From the NCBI RefSeq assembly GCF_001427905.1, contig NZ_LMEF01000001.1:62394-126393 (forward strand): a stretch of 64,000 nucleotides of DNA, read 5' to 3'. The notes beneath the pieces were generated by a model, which saw only the letters and a list, made by a program, of their open reading frames with translations, was not told the DNA's origin and did not search any database. The stretch comes from Flavobacterium sp. Root420. Lineage in GTDB: Bacteria > Bacteroidota > Bacteroidia > Flavobacteriales > Flavobacteriaceae. Shown piece after piece: positions 35,309 through 44,621 of this stretch (the first letter of the stretch is position 1; each line of letters starts with the position of its first letter). The translations under genes and the position numbers were made by a program.

Positions 35309-36589
35309 ATGAATAATAATAAAACCATTAGAAAAGTTGCCATTTTAGGATATAACCGAATTCCGTTTGCGCGTGCCAATACGGCCTACGCCAATATTGG
35401 AAATCAGGAAATGATGACTGCAGCCTTAAACGGCCTTATTGATAAATACAATTTAAAAGGACAATTATTAGGCGAAGTAGTCGGCGGCGCTGTGATTAAA
35501 CATACGTATGACAGCAATTTGATTCGGGAATGTGTGATGAAAACAACTCTCGATCCTGCAACTCCGGCCTGCGATTTACAGCAAGCCTGCGATACCGGGA
35601 TCGAAAGTGCTATTTATATTGCCAATAAAATTGCTCTTGGACAAATTGAATCCGGAATTGCCGGTGGTGTTGATTCGATTAGCGATATGCCAATTGCAGT
35701 AAGTGAAAAACTGAGAAAAATTCTGCTTAATGCAAGACAAGCAAAATCATTGGGAGAGAAAATCAAAAAATTTTTAAAACTTCGTCCGGCAGATTTAACG
35801 CCTTTGGTTCCCCGAAATGAAGAATCACAAACCGGACTTTCGATGGGAGGGCATACTGAAATTACAGCAAAACATTATCAAATATCCAGAGAAGATCAGG
35901 ATAATCTGGCGCTTAAAAGTCATTTGAATATGGCGAAAGCGTATGATGAAGGCTTTTTTGATGATATGATTACGCCTTTCAACGGACTGGATAAAGACAA
36001 TAATCTCAGAAAAGACAGCTCGATTGAAAAATTAGCCAAACTAAAACCTGCCTTTGATAAGGTAAACGGAACACTAACCGCAGGAAATTCAACACCACTT
36101 ACTGACGGTGCTTCTTGTGTCCTTTTGGCCAGTGAAGAATGGGCTAAAGAACGTGGACTACCCATTTTGGCCTACATCACTTTTGCTGAAGTCGCAGCCA
36201 TTGAGTATGTCAAAAATCAACAAAATCTATTGTTAGCGCCTTTATTTGCTGCAAGCAGAATGCTCGACAAAGCCGGCTTAAATCTGCAAGATTTCGATTA
36301 TTATGAAATTCACGAAGCATTTGCTGCACAGGTTTTGACAACCTTAAAAATTTGGGAAAGCCCTGAATTGAGTGCACAAATAGGTTTAAAAAAACCACTT
36401 GGATCTATCGACAGAGAAAAATTGAATGTGAAGGGAAGCAGTTTGGCAGCCGCACACCCTTTTGCTGCAACAGGTGGAAGAATTATTGGTGTCATGGCCA
36501 AATTACTAAATGAAAAAGGTTCAGGAAGAGGATTTATTTCGATTTGTGCCGCTGGCGGACAAGGAATTACAATGATTATTGAGAAATAG
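35309..36589 (+). CDS. acetyl-CoA C-acyltransferase (thiolase)
   Basis: A 426-residue thiolase. The nucleophile is Cys94 in QQACDTGIESA, the His is in YEIHEAFAAQVL, and the second Cys is in ISICAAGGQG near the C-terminus; GSSLAAAHPFAATGGR carries the other catalytic His. The length and the insertion around residues 145-165 fit the FadI-like branch used in fatty-acid beta-oxidation. It is divergent from the TonB receptor and stands alone. Confidence 0.92.
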   Translation: MNNNKTIRKVAILGYNRIPFARANTAYANIGNQEMMTAALNGLIDKYNLKGQLLGEVVGGAVIKHTYDSNLIRECVMKTTLDPATPACDLQQACDTGIESAIYIANKIALGQIESGIAGGVDSISDMPIAVSEKLRKILLNARQAKSLGEKIKKFLKLRPADLTPLVPRNEESQTGLSMGGHTEITAKHYQISREDQDNLALKSHLNMAKAYDEGFFDDMITPFNGLDKDNNLRKDSSIEKLAKLKPAFDKVNGTLTAGNSTPLTDGASCVLLASEEWAKERGLPILAYITFAEVAAIEYVKNQQNLLLAPLFAASRMLDKAGLNLQDFDYYEIHEAFAAQVLTTLKIWESPELSAQIGLKKPLGSIDREKLNVKGSSLAAAHPFAATGGRIIGVMAKLLNEKGSGRGFISICAAGGQGITMIIEK

Positions 36590-36603
36590 CAATTTAGATA
36601 GTT

Positions 36604-36632
36604 ACCTAACAGGTTTTTAAAACCTGTTAGGT
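36604..36632. terminator. bidirectional terminator after thiolase
   Basis: ACCTAACAGG (36604-36613) pairs with CCTGTTAGGT (36623-36632) across an A/T centre; a T-rich run follows. It separates convergent thiolase and azoreductase genes. Confidence 0.8.
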
Positions 36633-36644
36633 TTCATTTTTAAT

Positions 36645-37256
36645 TTAGAAAGCAAATTCCTCCACACTGGCCAGCGCCTTCGGTAAAGCACTCTCTGCAA
36701 AATCAGGAATCGAGGTTCCTTCTACACGGAAAGTAGTTACATCCGTAATTCCCAAAAAGCTTAATACAGTTCGAAGATACGATTCTGAAAAGTCGTAGCT
36801 TTTATAAGGCCCTTCAGAAAATATAGCTCCTGAAGCAATAGATAAAAATACTTTTTTATCTGTTACTAATCCTTTTGGTCCGTTCTCATCATAGCTAAAC
36901 GTTTTACCTGCTCTTGAAACCTGGTCAATCCAGCCTTTTAATACGGCCGGAATTCCAAAATTATAAAGCGGTACACCAATTACAATAATATCGGCATCTA
37001 AAACATCTTTGATTGCTGCATCTGAATATTTAAGAGCCTCTTTTTGCGCTTCTGTATGAAGTTCTGCAGGCACATAAACTGCACTTATATGCAGGTCAGT
37101 CACGTATGGTAAAGGTGTTTTTGAAAGATCAAGTGTTTGCACTTGTATTTCATTATGTTCTGCTTTCAGTTTCTCCAAAATAGCATTGGATAATTTATTA
37201 CTAAACGAAGCATCTCCTTTGACGCTTGTCACTATATTCAGAATTCTTTTGCTCAT
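36645..37256 (-). CDS. azoR: FMN-dependent NADH-azoreductase
   Basis: A 203-residue flavodoxin-like enzyme from the ATG at 37256 (MSKRILNIVTSVKGDASFSNKLS), where the Ser-rich loop binds FMN phosphate. VPLYNFGIPAVLKGWIDQVSRAGKTFSYDENGPKGL is the classic AzoR/NQO motif pair. It reduces azo dyes and quinones with NADH. A start at 37280 would lie only three bases from a -7 box TAAGTTTG (37283-37290, - strand), so the downstream ATG is favoured. It is divergent from an HxlR gene across a 38-bp palindrome, as in the B. subtilis yodB/azoR1 control system. Confidence 0.9.
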   Translation of the reverse strand: MSKRILNIVTSVKGDASFSNKLSNAILEKLKAEHNEIQVQTLDLSKTPLPYVTDLHISAVYVPAELHTEAQKEALKYSDAAIKDVLDADIIVIGVPLYNFGIPAVLKGWIDQVSRAGKTFSYDENGPKGLVTDKKVFLSIASGAIFSEGPYKSYDFSESYLRTVLSFLGITDVTTFRVEGTSIPDFAESALPKALASVEEFAF

Positions 37257-37315
37257 TTTTATATTTGTTTTGTTTGACAATACAAACTTATCTACATTTA
37301 CTATCTCTTTTATAG

Positions 37316-37353
37316 TACTATCCTCAAGGATAGCGCTATCCTTGAGGATAGTA
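37316..37353. promoter_or_regulatory. 38-bp perfect palindromic operator between azoR and hxlR genes
   Basis: The left half TACTATCCTCAAGGATAGC is mirrored exactly in the right half. It contains two ATCCT-NN-AGGAT sub-palindromes and outer TACTA/TAGTA arms, which echo the TACT-N9-AGTA sites of YodB-type HxlR regulators. It ends 11 bases before the hxlR start and lies just upstream of the azoR promoter. Probable HxlR-family operator. Confidence 0.8.
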
Positions 37354-37364
37354 ACATGTAGAAT

Positions 37365-37740
37365 ATGAAAACAAAGAACGAAATAGCCAAAGAAAAGATT
37401 TGCGGTGAACCAGAAGAATGCCTTGCAGTAGTATTACCTGTAAGAGATGCATTAGAAGTTTTAAGCGGCAGATGGAAGCTACCCATTTTGATTGCATTAT
37501 CAAGCAGACCAAAACGATTTAAGGAGATTTCTAAAGATATAAACGGCATTACAGATAAAATGCTTTCTAAAGAACTTAAAGATCTGGAGATAAACAAACT
37601 GGTTACCAGAACGGTTTATGATACTTTTCCACCCACTGTTGAATATACGAGAACAGAACACAGCCACACTTTAATATAATGTCATTGGAGCATTAAAAGA
37701 TTGGGGAACACTGCATCGCAAAGAAATAATTGGGAAATAG
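37365..37740 (+). pseudogene. HxlR family regulator, frameshifted near the C-terminus
   Basis: The first frame encodes 104 residues ending at 37679: an N-terminal segment with Cys13 and Cys19, then the HxlR winged helix (LEVLSGRWKLPILIALSSRPKRFKEI, KMLSKELKDLE, EYTRTEHSHTL). The frame stops too early. In the next frame, immediately after, VIGALKDWGTLHRKEIIGK followed by a stop gives the normal family C-terminus. Removing one A at 37673-37674 joins them to about 125 residues. It is a real frameshift or an assembly error. The family (YodB-like) senses quinones or electrophiles through N-terminal Cys and controls azoreductases, exactly its neighbour here. Confidence 0.85.
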
Positions 37741-38174
37741 GTTTTGTTAAAAGTACTGAGGGGCTAAGGTTCTGAGATACTGAGGTTCTAAACTTTGCGA
37801 CTCCTGTATTTGCAGGGTTAGTTTTACCGCAAAGAACGCAAAGTATTTTTTTTTAGTGTGCTTGTAATAGTCTTTATTAAGGTCGCAAAGCTGTGTGGTA
37901 AACTTTGGGTTTACTTTGGGTAAAAACTTCGCGACTTTGCGTCTTTGCGCGATTAAAACATTTTCCTAATAAACTTAAAACTTTGCGTCTTTGCGTCTTT
38001 GCGAGATTAAAACATTTTTTATAGGTTATTCGCAATTTATTCTATCTAAAAAGTGTCAAATTTTCTATTGTCGTATTTTTAAAAAAGCAACAATAAAAAA
38101 AGGATTTCATAATGTACAACCACACATATTTTCTGTAGTTTTATGGTCTGATCCCCAAATAAAATCAGCACATA
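37741..38174. repeat. intergenic CTTTGCG-type repeats
   Basis: The 434-base gap holds a GGTTCTGAGATACTGAGG motif (also near 59523), a CCGCAAAGAACGCAAAG block with a T-run, and two tandem-like copies of CTTTGCGTCTTTGCG...GATTAAAACATTTT (about 37935-37965 and 37980-38015). No gene is supported, although short frames exist. Confidence 0.65.
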
Positions 38175-38609
38175 ATGGCATACAATAATAATGAATTAAT
38201 GCGTTTTTTAGACGCCCAGAACAAGTTATACCTTTCAGCTCTTTCTGAAATTAAAAAAGGAAAAAAAGAATCTCCCTGGATGTGGTTTGTTTTTCCTCAG
38301 ATTAAAGGATTTGGATCCTGCGATACTTCAAAATTCTACGAAATCAAAAATGCCGATGAAGCAATTGCTTTTTTAGAACATCCAATTCTGGGAAAACATC
38401 TTATCGAAATTACAGAAGAATTAATCAAAACAGAAGAAAAAACAGCAACAGAAATATTCGGAAACCCGGATGATGAAAAATTGCAATCCTGTCTGACTTT
38501 ATTTGCCAGTATTCAAAATACAGAACCTATTTTTCAGGAAGCCCTGCACAAATATTTCGATGGCTCATCTGACTTTCATACGCTGCAATTATTGTATAAC
38601 AATCTATAG
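38175..38609 (+). CDS. DUF1810 family protein
   Basis: A 144-residue soluble protein with the DUF1810 signature: MRFLDAQNKLYLSALSEIKKGKKESPWMWFVFPQIKGFG at the start, then HPILGKHLIEITEEL and DDEKLQSCLTLFA. The whole length fits the family. The function is not established; relatives are sometimes linked to ADP-ribosylation/calpastatin-like annotations. It is single-gene and convergent with the serine hydrolase. Confidence 0.9.
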   Translation: MAYNNNELMRFLDAQNKLYLSALSEIKKGKKESPWMWFVFPQIKGFGSCDTSKFYEIKNADEAIAFLEHPILGKHLIEITEELIKTEEKTATEIFGNPDDEKLQSCLTLFASIQNTEPIFQEALHKYFDGSSDFHTLQLLYNNL

Positions 38610-38656
38610 CTTAAGTTATAAGTCTATTTTAAAGTACTCAAAGCAAGAATATTATC

Positions 38657-40099
38657 TTATTTTGATATTATTTTTAACTCTTTTATTTTTTTGCTTACTC
38701 TGGCCAGGTAATCCGGATTGGTATTTAATTCCATTGATTTGGTATAATTGTCCACAGCATTTTTTACGTCGTTATTTGCTTCATATGCTTCTGCTAAGCT
38801 GTCAAAAACATTAATCGATTTGGGATATTCCTGTGCATTTAAATTAAATACCACGAGCGCTTCAGTTACTTTTTTATCCTGATTTAAAAGTATATATCCA
38901 ATTGTATTTAGATGCTCTTCAAAATTGACATTTGAATATTTTGGATCCTTTTTTAAAGAAACGAAAGTATTTTTCAGACCTGAAACATTTTCCTGTGCAG
39001 ATTTTAGTAGTGTTTCGTATGCAGTAAAACTATAATCAATAATATCGTTATCTACAAAATGAGCAATGTGATTGACAATATTATCTACATTAACATCGCT
39101 TCCAATGCCATTTGCTAAAAATAGTATACTTAAATTATCTTTTGGGAAAATTCTATAGGCAGTTCTCCTTCCTCCGGAAAATCCATATGCTTTATGTCCA
39201 TTTATAACGTTCTCATCCCATCCAAAAGTAAATTTAGAATCTGATTTTGTGTACGGAAACAGCTCCAACATTTTTTCTTTGGATTTTGCACTAATCAATT
39301 TATTATTATTGAATTTACTATCCCATTGTATGAGTGCGTCCATTGTCATATTCAGGCCGTTACAGCTACTAAGATAACTTCCGTTGTTTGGAACTTCTAT
39401 TTGCAGTTTACCCGTTGCAAAATTAGAATATTGTGTAACTCTATTTGGAATAATATCTCTTGAATCTGTCGAGAAAAACACATTTTTATCAGCTGTTTGA
39501 CTGAACTGATTCTCTGTTATAAATGCTGTTATATTTTGTTTACTTATGATTTCAATAATTTTCTGAAGCAGCCAAAAATTAGTTTGATTGTAGTCAAATT
39601 TTTCGCCTTTCTCAAATTGAATGGCATCTGCAAAAACTTTCTCACGCGCTTCATTTTCTGGCAGTTGCTCATAATTTACTATATCAGGAAGTCCTGAAGA
39701 ATGTGTAAGCAAATGTTTTACTTGTACTGAATTCCAGGCAGTTGGCAAGTTATGGAGGTATTTTGAAATCGCGTCTTCTAATGACAACTTGTTTTGCTCA
39801 ATCAATTGAAATGCTCCTGTAGCAATAATTGGTTTTGTTAGAGAGTAAAGCCTAAAAATAGATTTTTCAGAAATTGCCACATTCAATTCAATGTTTGCTT
39901 TTCCATAATTATTTCTATGGATGATTTTATCATTTTTAATAACTGCAACAGCGATTCCGGGAATATTATATTTGCCTAAAACTTCCATTAAATATTGGTC
40001 AATTTGAGCACTCGTTTCCAGTGCTTTCTTTGGTTGCACTTGTCCCATCAAAACGGTAAAGGAGAATAAAGCAGCAAACGATATAAATAGTTTTAGCAT
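38657..40099 (-). CDS. secreted class C beta-lactamase-like serine hydrolase with TPR-like tail
   Basis: A 480-residue protein with a signal peptide (1-20). The serine hydrolase domain has Ser86-x-x-Lys89 (YSLTKP), a Tyr-x-Asn-type motif at FDYNQTN, and a KTG-equivalent HKAYGFSGGRR. The C-terminal 120 residues (YPKSINVFDSLAEAYEANNDVKNAVDNYTKS) look like TPR repeats. Family members are D-Ala peptidases, esterases or beta-lactamases; the TPR tail is frequent in Bacteroidota homologues. Resistance activity should not be assumed. Confidence 0.88.
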   Translation of the reverse strand: MLKLFISFAALFSFTVLMGQVQPKKALETSAQIDQYLMEVLGKYNIPGIAVAVIKNDKIIHRNNYGKANIELNVAISEKSIFRLYSLTKPIIATGAFQLIEQNKLSLEDAISKYLHNLPTAWNSVQVKHLLTHSSGLPDIVNYEQLPENEAREKVFADAIQFEKGEKFDYNQTNFWLLQKIIEIISKQNITAFITENQFSQTADKNVFFSTDSRDIIPNRVTQYSNFATGKLQIEVPNNGSYLSSCNGLNMTMDALIQWDSKFNNNKLISAKSKEKMLELFPYTKSDSKFTFGWDENVINGHKAYGFSGGRRTAYRIFPKDNLSILFLANGIGSDVNVDNIVNHIAHFVDNDIIDYSFTAYETLLKSAQENVSGLKNTFVSLKKDPKYSNVNFEEHLNTIGYILLNQDKKVTEALVVFNLNAQEYPKSINVFDSLAEAYEANNDVKNAVDNYTKSMELNTNPDYLARVSKKIKELKIISK

Positions 40100-40368
40100 A
40101 ATATTTTTTAATACGGGTTATCATTTTGGTTTTTGTGACAGTTCTTTCTTAGTTGCAAGTATGCTTTTTATAATCAAAATGCTATAAATATAGACGAATT
40201 TATCAAACCTAAAAAATGTAATGTGTATTACATTTTTTTTTAAAATCTTTTATAACAATTTACTATTCCTGCATCAATGTATAAAATGATTTTTCTATAA
40301 ATTTAAAATAATCGTTCTTTAAATTTGTTTGAAATAAAAAAAGTCTCGTCTTCTTAACAAATACCATT

Positions 40369-41019
40369 ATGAAATTAGAATACATTCAACTTCAAACAAA
40401 CAATATTAAAGAAACGGAACTATTTTATAAAGATGTTCTTGACCTTAAAATCATGGAAAAGGGATTAAATTCACTTATAATTCAGATAGGAAGTTCTGTT
40501 TTAAAATTTATTGAAAACCCTGAATTTGATTCTATTTATCACTTCGCATTTAATATCCCTGAAAATAAACTTGAAGAAGCGATAAAATGGTGTGCCGACA
40601 AAATAGACTTAATACTAATTGAAGACAAACGTGTAATTGCAAATTTTGAAACCTGGAATGCAAACGCTATTTATTTTTATGACAATAATGGCAATTTATT
40701 AGAATTTATTGCAAGACATGATTTAGATAATTTTCAAATAAAAGAATTCAGTTCTAAATCAATTTTAAATATTAGCGAAATTGGTATTGTCCATGAAGAT
40801 CCAATGGAATTGGGAGAACAATTAATAGAAAGTCATGATTTGATGTTTTTTGAAAAAAATTTTAATAGTGAAACTTTTGCTGCAATGGGAGACGATGAAG
40901 GTTTGCTGATCATCGTAAAACCCAACCGTAATTGGTATCCAACTCAAACACCTTCCAAAAGCAATAAAACAGGTATAATAATTAAAAATAAAGGAGCCAA
41001 AATTGAATTAAACTTCTAA
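40369..41019 (+). CDS. VOC (glyoxalase/bleomycin resistance) family protein
   Basis: A 216-residue protein with a beta-alpha-beta VOC module (1-120: KLEYIQLQTNNIKETELFYKDVLDL, then YFYDNNGNLLEFIARHD). A second, degraded half follows (120-216; SEIGIVHEDPMELGEQLIESHDLMF). Metal-binding His/Glu are not all recognisable, so catalytic activity is uncertain. A -7 box TAAATTTG stands at 40320-40327, about 40 bases upstream of the start. The preceding 270 bases are otherwise AT-rich with no gene. Confidence 0.85.
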   Translation: MKLEYIQLQTNNIKETELFYKDVLDLKIMEKGLNSLIIQIGSSVLKFIENPEFDSIYHFAFNIPENKLEEAIKWCADKIDLILIEDKRVIANFETWNANAIYFYDNNGNLLEFIARHDLDNFQIKEFSSKSILNISEIGIVHEDPMELGEQLIESHDLMFFEKNFNSETFAAMGDDEGLLIIVKPNRNWYPTQTPSKSNKTGIIIKNKGAKIELNF

Positions 41020-41073
41020 TGCGTTTTCTCATTTCAACACTTACGATTACTTAATAAATTTACAAAATAGAAA

Positions 41074-41105
41074 AGCCCAATTCAAGTTTATGAATTGGGC
41101 TTTAA
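41074..41105. terminator. bidirectional terminator between VOC gene and metal ATPase
   Basis: AAAGCCCAATTCA (41074-41086) pairs perfectly with TGAATTGGGCTTT (41093-41105), with a 6-base loop, between convergent genes. Confidence 0.85.
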
Positions 41106-41124
41106 TTTTTATTTATTTTTAAGT

Positions 41125-43113
41125 TTAAAACTTCATCTTCTGAATCCTGACCGCATTCAAAATCGCCAATAAAGCTACGCCAACATCAGCAAAAACAGCT
41201 TCCCACATTGTTGCTAGTCCACCGGCACCTAAAATCAGTACAAATGCTTTTACAACAAAAGCTAATGTAATATTCTGCCAGACAATTTTTTTTGTTTGTT
41301 TTCCAATGTTGATTGCCATCGGAATTTTACTTGGTTTATCATCCTGAATAACAATATCGGCAGTTTCGATTGTGGCGTCGCTTCCTAAACCTCCCATCGC
41401 AATTCCGACCGTGCTTAAAGCAATAACCGGAGCATCGTTTACACCATCACCAACAAATGCTACGGTTTCATTTTTTGCTTTAATTTCGTTTAGTTTATTG
41501 ACTTTATCTTCGGGAAGCAAATCTCCAAAGGCTTTTGTAATTCCGAGTTTATCTGCTACGAATTGAACGACATTGGTTTTATCACCGCTCAGCATCGTTA
41601 CTTTAACGCCTAATGCTTTTAGTTTATTCACTGTTTCCTGAGCATCTTCTTTAATTTCGTCTGCAATGGTTAAATAACCGGCAAACTTCTTATCATAAGC
41701 AATTGCAATTGTCGTATAAACCACTGAATTTGGATCCAGATCGTATTTTATATTGAATTTATCCATCAATTTGAAATTCCCAACATGAAGTTCTTTTCCG
41801 TTAATTTCGGCTTTTAAGCCATGTCCGGAAATTTCTTCTACATTTTTCAATTCAATTGAAGCATCAATTTTGCCAACATGATTATGAATCGCCGTTGCCA
41901 CCGGATGTGTACTTTGGCTTTCTAATACATTAACCAGTTTCAGGATTTCTTCTTTATCAAAATCATCGAAGATAATTACTTCCTGCACTTTAAAAACGCC
42001 TTCAGTCATGGTTCCGGTTTTATCCATTACAACGTTCTGAATTGTCGAAATACTGTCTAAAAAATTACTTCCTTTAAAGAGAATTCCGTTTTTGCTTGCA
42101 GCTCCAATTCCGCCAAAATAACCTAACGGAATACTAATTACCAAAGCACACGGACAAGAAATCACCAGAAAGACCAAAGCTCTGTAGAGCCAGTCACTAA
42201 AAACATAATTATCTACAAAAAGCATTGGCAACAAACAAATGGCAATTGCCAAATACACTACAATTGGTGTATAGATTTTGGCAAATTTTCGGATAAACAA
42301 CTCAGCTGGTGCTTTTTTGGCTGTAGCATTCTGAACCATTTCAAGGATTTTAGACAATTTACTGTCTTTATAATCGGTGGTAACTTTAACCTGTGCAATT
42401 GTATTTTCGTTGATCATTCCGGCCAGAACGGTTTCTCCTTTTATCTTTGTTGATGGTTTGCTTTCGCCTGTAAGGGCTGCCGTATTAAACGATGCGGTAT
42501 CAGACAATAATTCTCCGTCTAAACCTAATTTTTCGCCAGCTTTAAGTTGGATAATTGATCCAATTTTAACATCGGCGGCTTTGACTTTTGTCGCCACATT
42601 ATTTTCTAAAATAGTAACTTCATCCGGACGCTGATCCAATAAACTTTTAATATTCGATTTTGCTCTGCTTACCGCCAATCCCTGAAAGTTTTCTCCAATG
42701 ATATAAAACAGCATTACGGCAACTCCTTCGGGGAATTCCCCAATGGCAAAAGCGCCGATTGTAGCAATACACATCAGGAAAAACTCTGAAAACACATCGC
42801 CTTTCATAATGCTTTCATAGGCTTCTTTCAAAACCGGAAGTCCAACCGGCAAATAAGCGACAATATACCATCCAATTCTAACATATCCCGAAAACCAGCT
42901 TTGCGGAAAATAATTATCAAATCCAATTCCGATAAGTAATAAAACAAACGAAATGATCGCAGGAAGAAACATTTGAAACAAACTGCCATCAGCATTATGT
43001 TCGTGATCATGATCGTGTCCGTCATCCTCAGAATGATGATACTCTTCATGCGCTGAACAGCAACCGGATTGGTTTGGTTTCTTTTTAATTGTTTTTTCTT
43101 TTATATGTTCCAT
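41125..43113 (-). CDS. P1B-type heavy-metal ATPase (Zn/Cd/Pb class)
   Basis: A 662-residue P-type ATPase. The metal CPC motif is in VISCPCALVISIP, the phosphorylation site in VVMDKTGTMTEG, and the hinge in GDGVNDAPVIA. The last membrane pair has VVKAFVLILG and FADVGVALLAILNA, matching the Lys and Asp that define ZntA/CadA Zn/Cd/Pb ATPases. The N-terminus lacks an HMA domain; instead it has CC and a His/Asp-rich run (HHSEDDGHDHDHEH) that may bind metal. Probable cytoplasmic metal exporter. It lies 276 bases after the CzcB gene; the gap holds CGCAAAG-type repeats. Confidence 0.93.
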   Translation of the reverse strand: MEHIKEKTIKKKPNQSGCCSAHEEYHHSEDDGHDHDHEHNADGSLFQMFLPAIISFVLLLIGIGFDNYFPQSWFSGYVRIGWYIVAYLPVGLPVLKEAYESIMKGDVFSEFFLMCIATIGAFAIGEFPEGVAVMLFYIIGENFQGLAVSRAKSNIKSLLDQRPDEVTILENNVATKVKAADVKIGSIIQLKAGEKLGLDGELLSDTASFNTAALTGESKPSTKIKGETVLAGMINENTIAQVKVTTDYKDSKLSKILEMVQNATAKKAPAELFIRKFAKIYTPIVVYLAIAICLLPMLFVDNYVFSDWLYRALVFLVISCPCALVISIPLGYFGGIGAASKNGILFKGSNFLDSISTIQNVVMDKTGTMTEGVFKVQEVIIFDDFDKEEILKLVNVLESQSTHPVATAIHNHVGKIDASIELKNVEEISGHGLKAEINGKELHVGNFKLMDKFNIKYDLDPNSVVYTTIAIAYDKKFAGYLTIADEIKEDAQETVNKLKALGVKVTMLSGDKTNVVQFVADKLGITKAFGDLLPEDKVNKLNEIKAKNETVAFVGDGVNDAPVIALSTVGIAMGGLGSDATIETADIVIQDDKPSKIPMAINIGKQTKKIVWQNITLAFVVKAFVLILGAGGLATMWEAVFADVGVALLAILNAVRIQKMKF

Positions 43114-43229
43114 AAAATCTCTTTTGTTTCAAGTTTTCTTTGTTCAAAGTTTCAAGTTTTGAACTGTGTAGAAAACACTTTTTAAAGTTACATATTTTAA
43201 GGCAATTGTTTTTATCTAATAATTTTTAT

Positions 43230-43360
43230 TTAATCTCGCAGGGGCGCTAAGTCGCAAAGTTTTGCTTTGAATTGCCTCCAGCTAAAGCAGGAAGCAATTC
43301 AACACATTTAAACTTAAAAAACTTTGCTACTCTGCGCCTTTGCGAGATTATTCCACACCA
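43230..43360. repeat. CGCAAAG/CTTTGCG repeats between ATPase and CzcB genes
   Basis: ATCTCGCAGG...GTCGCAAAG and ACTTTGC...CGCCTTTGCGAGAT form an interrupted inverted repeat of about 120 bases. It belongs to the same dispersed family as 37741-38174. Confidence 0.55.
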
Positions 43361-43389
43361 GCTTTAAAAAACTTAGCGGCAAAAAAAAA

Positions 43390-44619
43390 TCAATGTTCAT
43401 GTTCTCCCCCGCCCTTCATTGCCGAAAGCAAATAAAAAGCGCCTTCCGTAACAATTTTAGCATTTGGCACAATTTTATCAACAAACTTCACTTCAGTGAA
43501 TCCTAAATCTGTTGTTCCCGGAATTACTTCAATGGCTTTAAAATGAATTTCTTCCTCATGGTTTTCTTTATTTTTGGTTTGTTTTTCCTGATGTTTTTCC
43601 TCTTCAACAAAAACAAAATATTTATCGGCATTTCGAACCACAGCATCTTTTGGCAAAGCAGGAACGGTCGCGTTTATAATATTAATATTAGCAGAAACAT
43701 ACATTCCCGGAATCAGGCCTTTGGCATCAGCCGATTCAATTTTAGCGTGAACAGCAACCGTTTTACTTTCGTTTGAAAAAGATTTATTGATTCCGAATAT
43801 TTTTCCTTTAATAGATTTATTGGATTGATTTGTCAATACAAAATCAATTACCTGACCAACAGAAATAGAGCCTAAATCTTTCTCATAAACATTCAAATCC
43901 AAATGCATTTGACTATTGTCAACCACTTCAAACAACGAAACTCCAGTTTGGGCGTACGCACCTTTTGCAATGCTAATTTTACCAACATATCCATTTATTG
44001 GTGCAACAATTGGCACTAATGAAGTGCTTCCTTTTGTGCTTACATACAAGGCTTCTAATTTATTTTTCGCTGCTTGTGCTCTTGCCCGTTCTGCGGCTAA
44101 TTTTGCTTTAACTTCCTGAAACGTTTTCCTCGGATTCACATTTTCATCACTCAATATTTTCTGGCGGTTGTATTCTAACTGCAAATATTCAATATTGGCT
44201 GTGGCTGAATGGTACTCTTCCTGCATTTCAATTACTTCCAGATTTTGAATGGTTGCCAACACCTTTCCTTTATTCACAAAAGTACCTTCCAAAACAAAAA
44301 TGTCTTTCACGGTTCCGCCAATTAAAGTCGAAACTTCAGCGGAGTTTTGAGGAGGAACTGTAGTGTACCCGTTCGCTTTGATAACTTTATTAAGGTTTCT
44401 GTCTTCCACAAAACCTGTTTCAATTCCGATTGTTTTGTATTGAGAAGTCGTTAATGACACTTCTGTCTGCGATTTTTCTTTTTCGTGTGTTTCTTCTTTT
44501 TTTTTCTCATTGCAACCTATTACGACACTATAAGCAACAAGCAATACGCTATAGGCTGCTTTCCTTTGCGAACTTTGCGTAAAAAACTTTGCGGCCTTTG
44601 CGGTTAAATTTATTTTCAT
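43390..44619 (-). CDS. czcB: CusB/CzcB-type RND periplasmic adaptor
   Basis: A 409-residue adaptor. The N-terminal segment to the lipobox (VVIGC, Cys36) is unusual: it is encoded by dispersed repeat DNA (CGCAAAG units at 44564-44610 and TATAGCG units at 44522-44558). The mature protein has the barrel-sandwich halves (VSTLIGGTVKDIFVLEGTFVNKGKVLATI, IVAPINGYVGKISIAKGAYAQTG) and a C-terminal His/Glu-rich loop and tail (EEEKHQEKQTKNKENHEEEIH; ends GGGEHEH) suited to metal. It links CzcA to the TolC-family partner; 2 bases separate it from the latter. Confidence 0.91.
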   Translation of the reverse strand: MKINLTAKAAKFFTQSSQRKAAYSVLLVAYSVVIGCNEKKKEETHEKEKSQTEVSLTTSQYKTIGIETGFVEDRNLNKVIKANGYTTVPPQNSAEVSTLIGGTVKDIFVLEGTFVNKGKVLATIQNLEVIEMQEEYHSATANIEYLQLEYNRQKILSDENVNPRKTFQEVKAKLAAERARAQAAKNKLEALYVSTKGSTSLVPIVAPINGYVGKISIAKGAYAQTGVSLFEVVDNSQMHLDLNVYEKDLGSISVGQVIDFVLTNQSNKSIKGKIFGINKSFSNESKTVAVHAKIESADAKGLIPGMYVSANINIINATVPALPKDAVVRNADKYFVFVEEEKHQEKQTKNKENHEEEIHFKAIEVIPGTTDLGFTEVKFVDKIVPNAKIVTEGAFYLLSAMKGGGEHEH

Positions 44620-44621
44620 TT

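Noticed and set aside
37991..38188. 65-codon ORF upstream of the DUF1810 gene
   Set aside because: It runs through repeat DNA and overlaps the better supported DUF1810 start.
38657..40099. Calling the serine hydrolase a beta-lactamase resistance gene
   Set aside because: It has the class C fold motifs, but the TPR-like tail and the general breadth of the family do not support a resistance claim.
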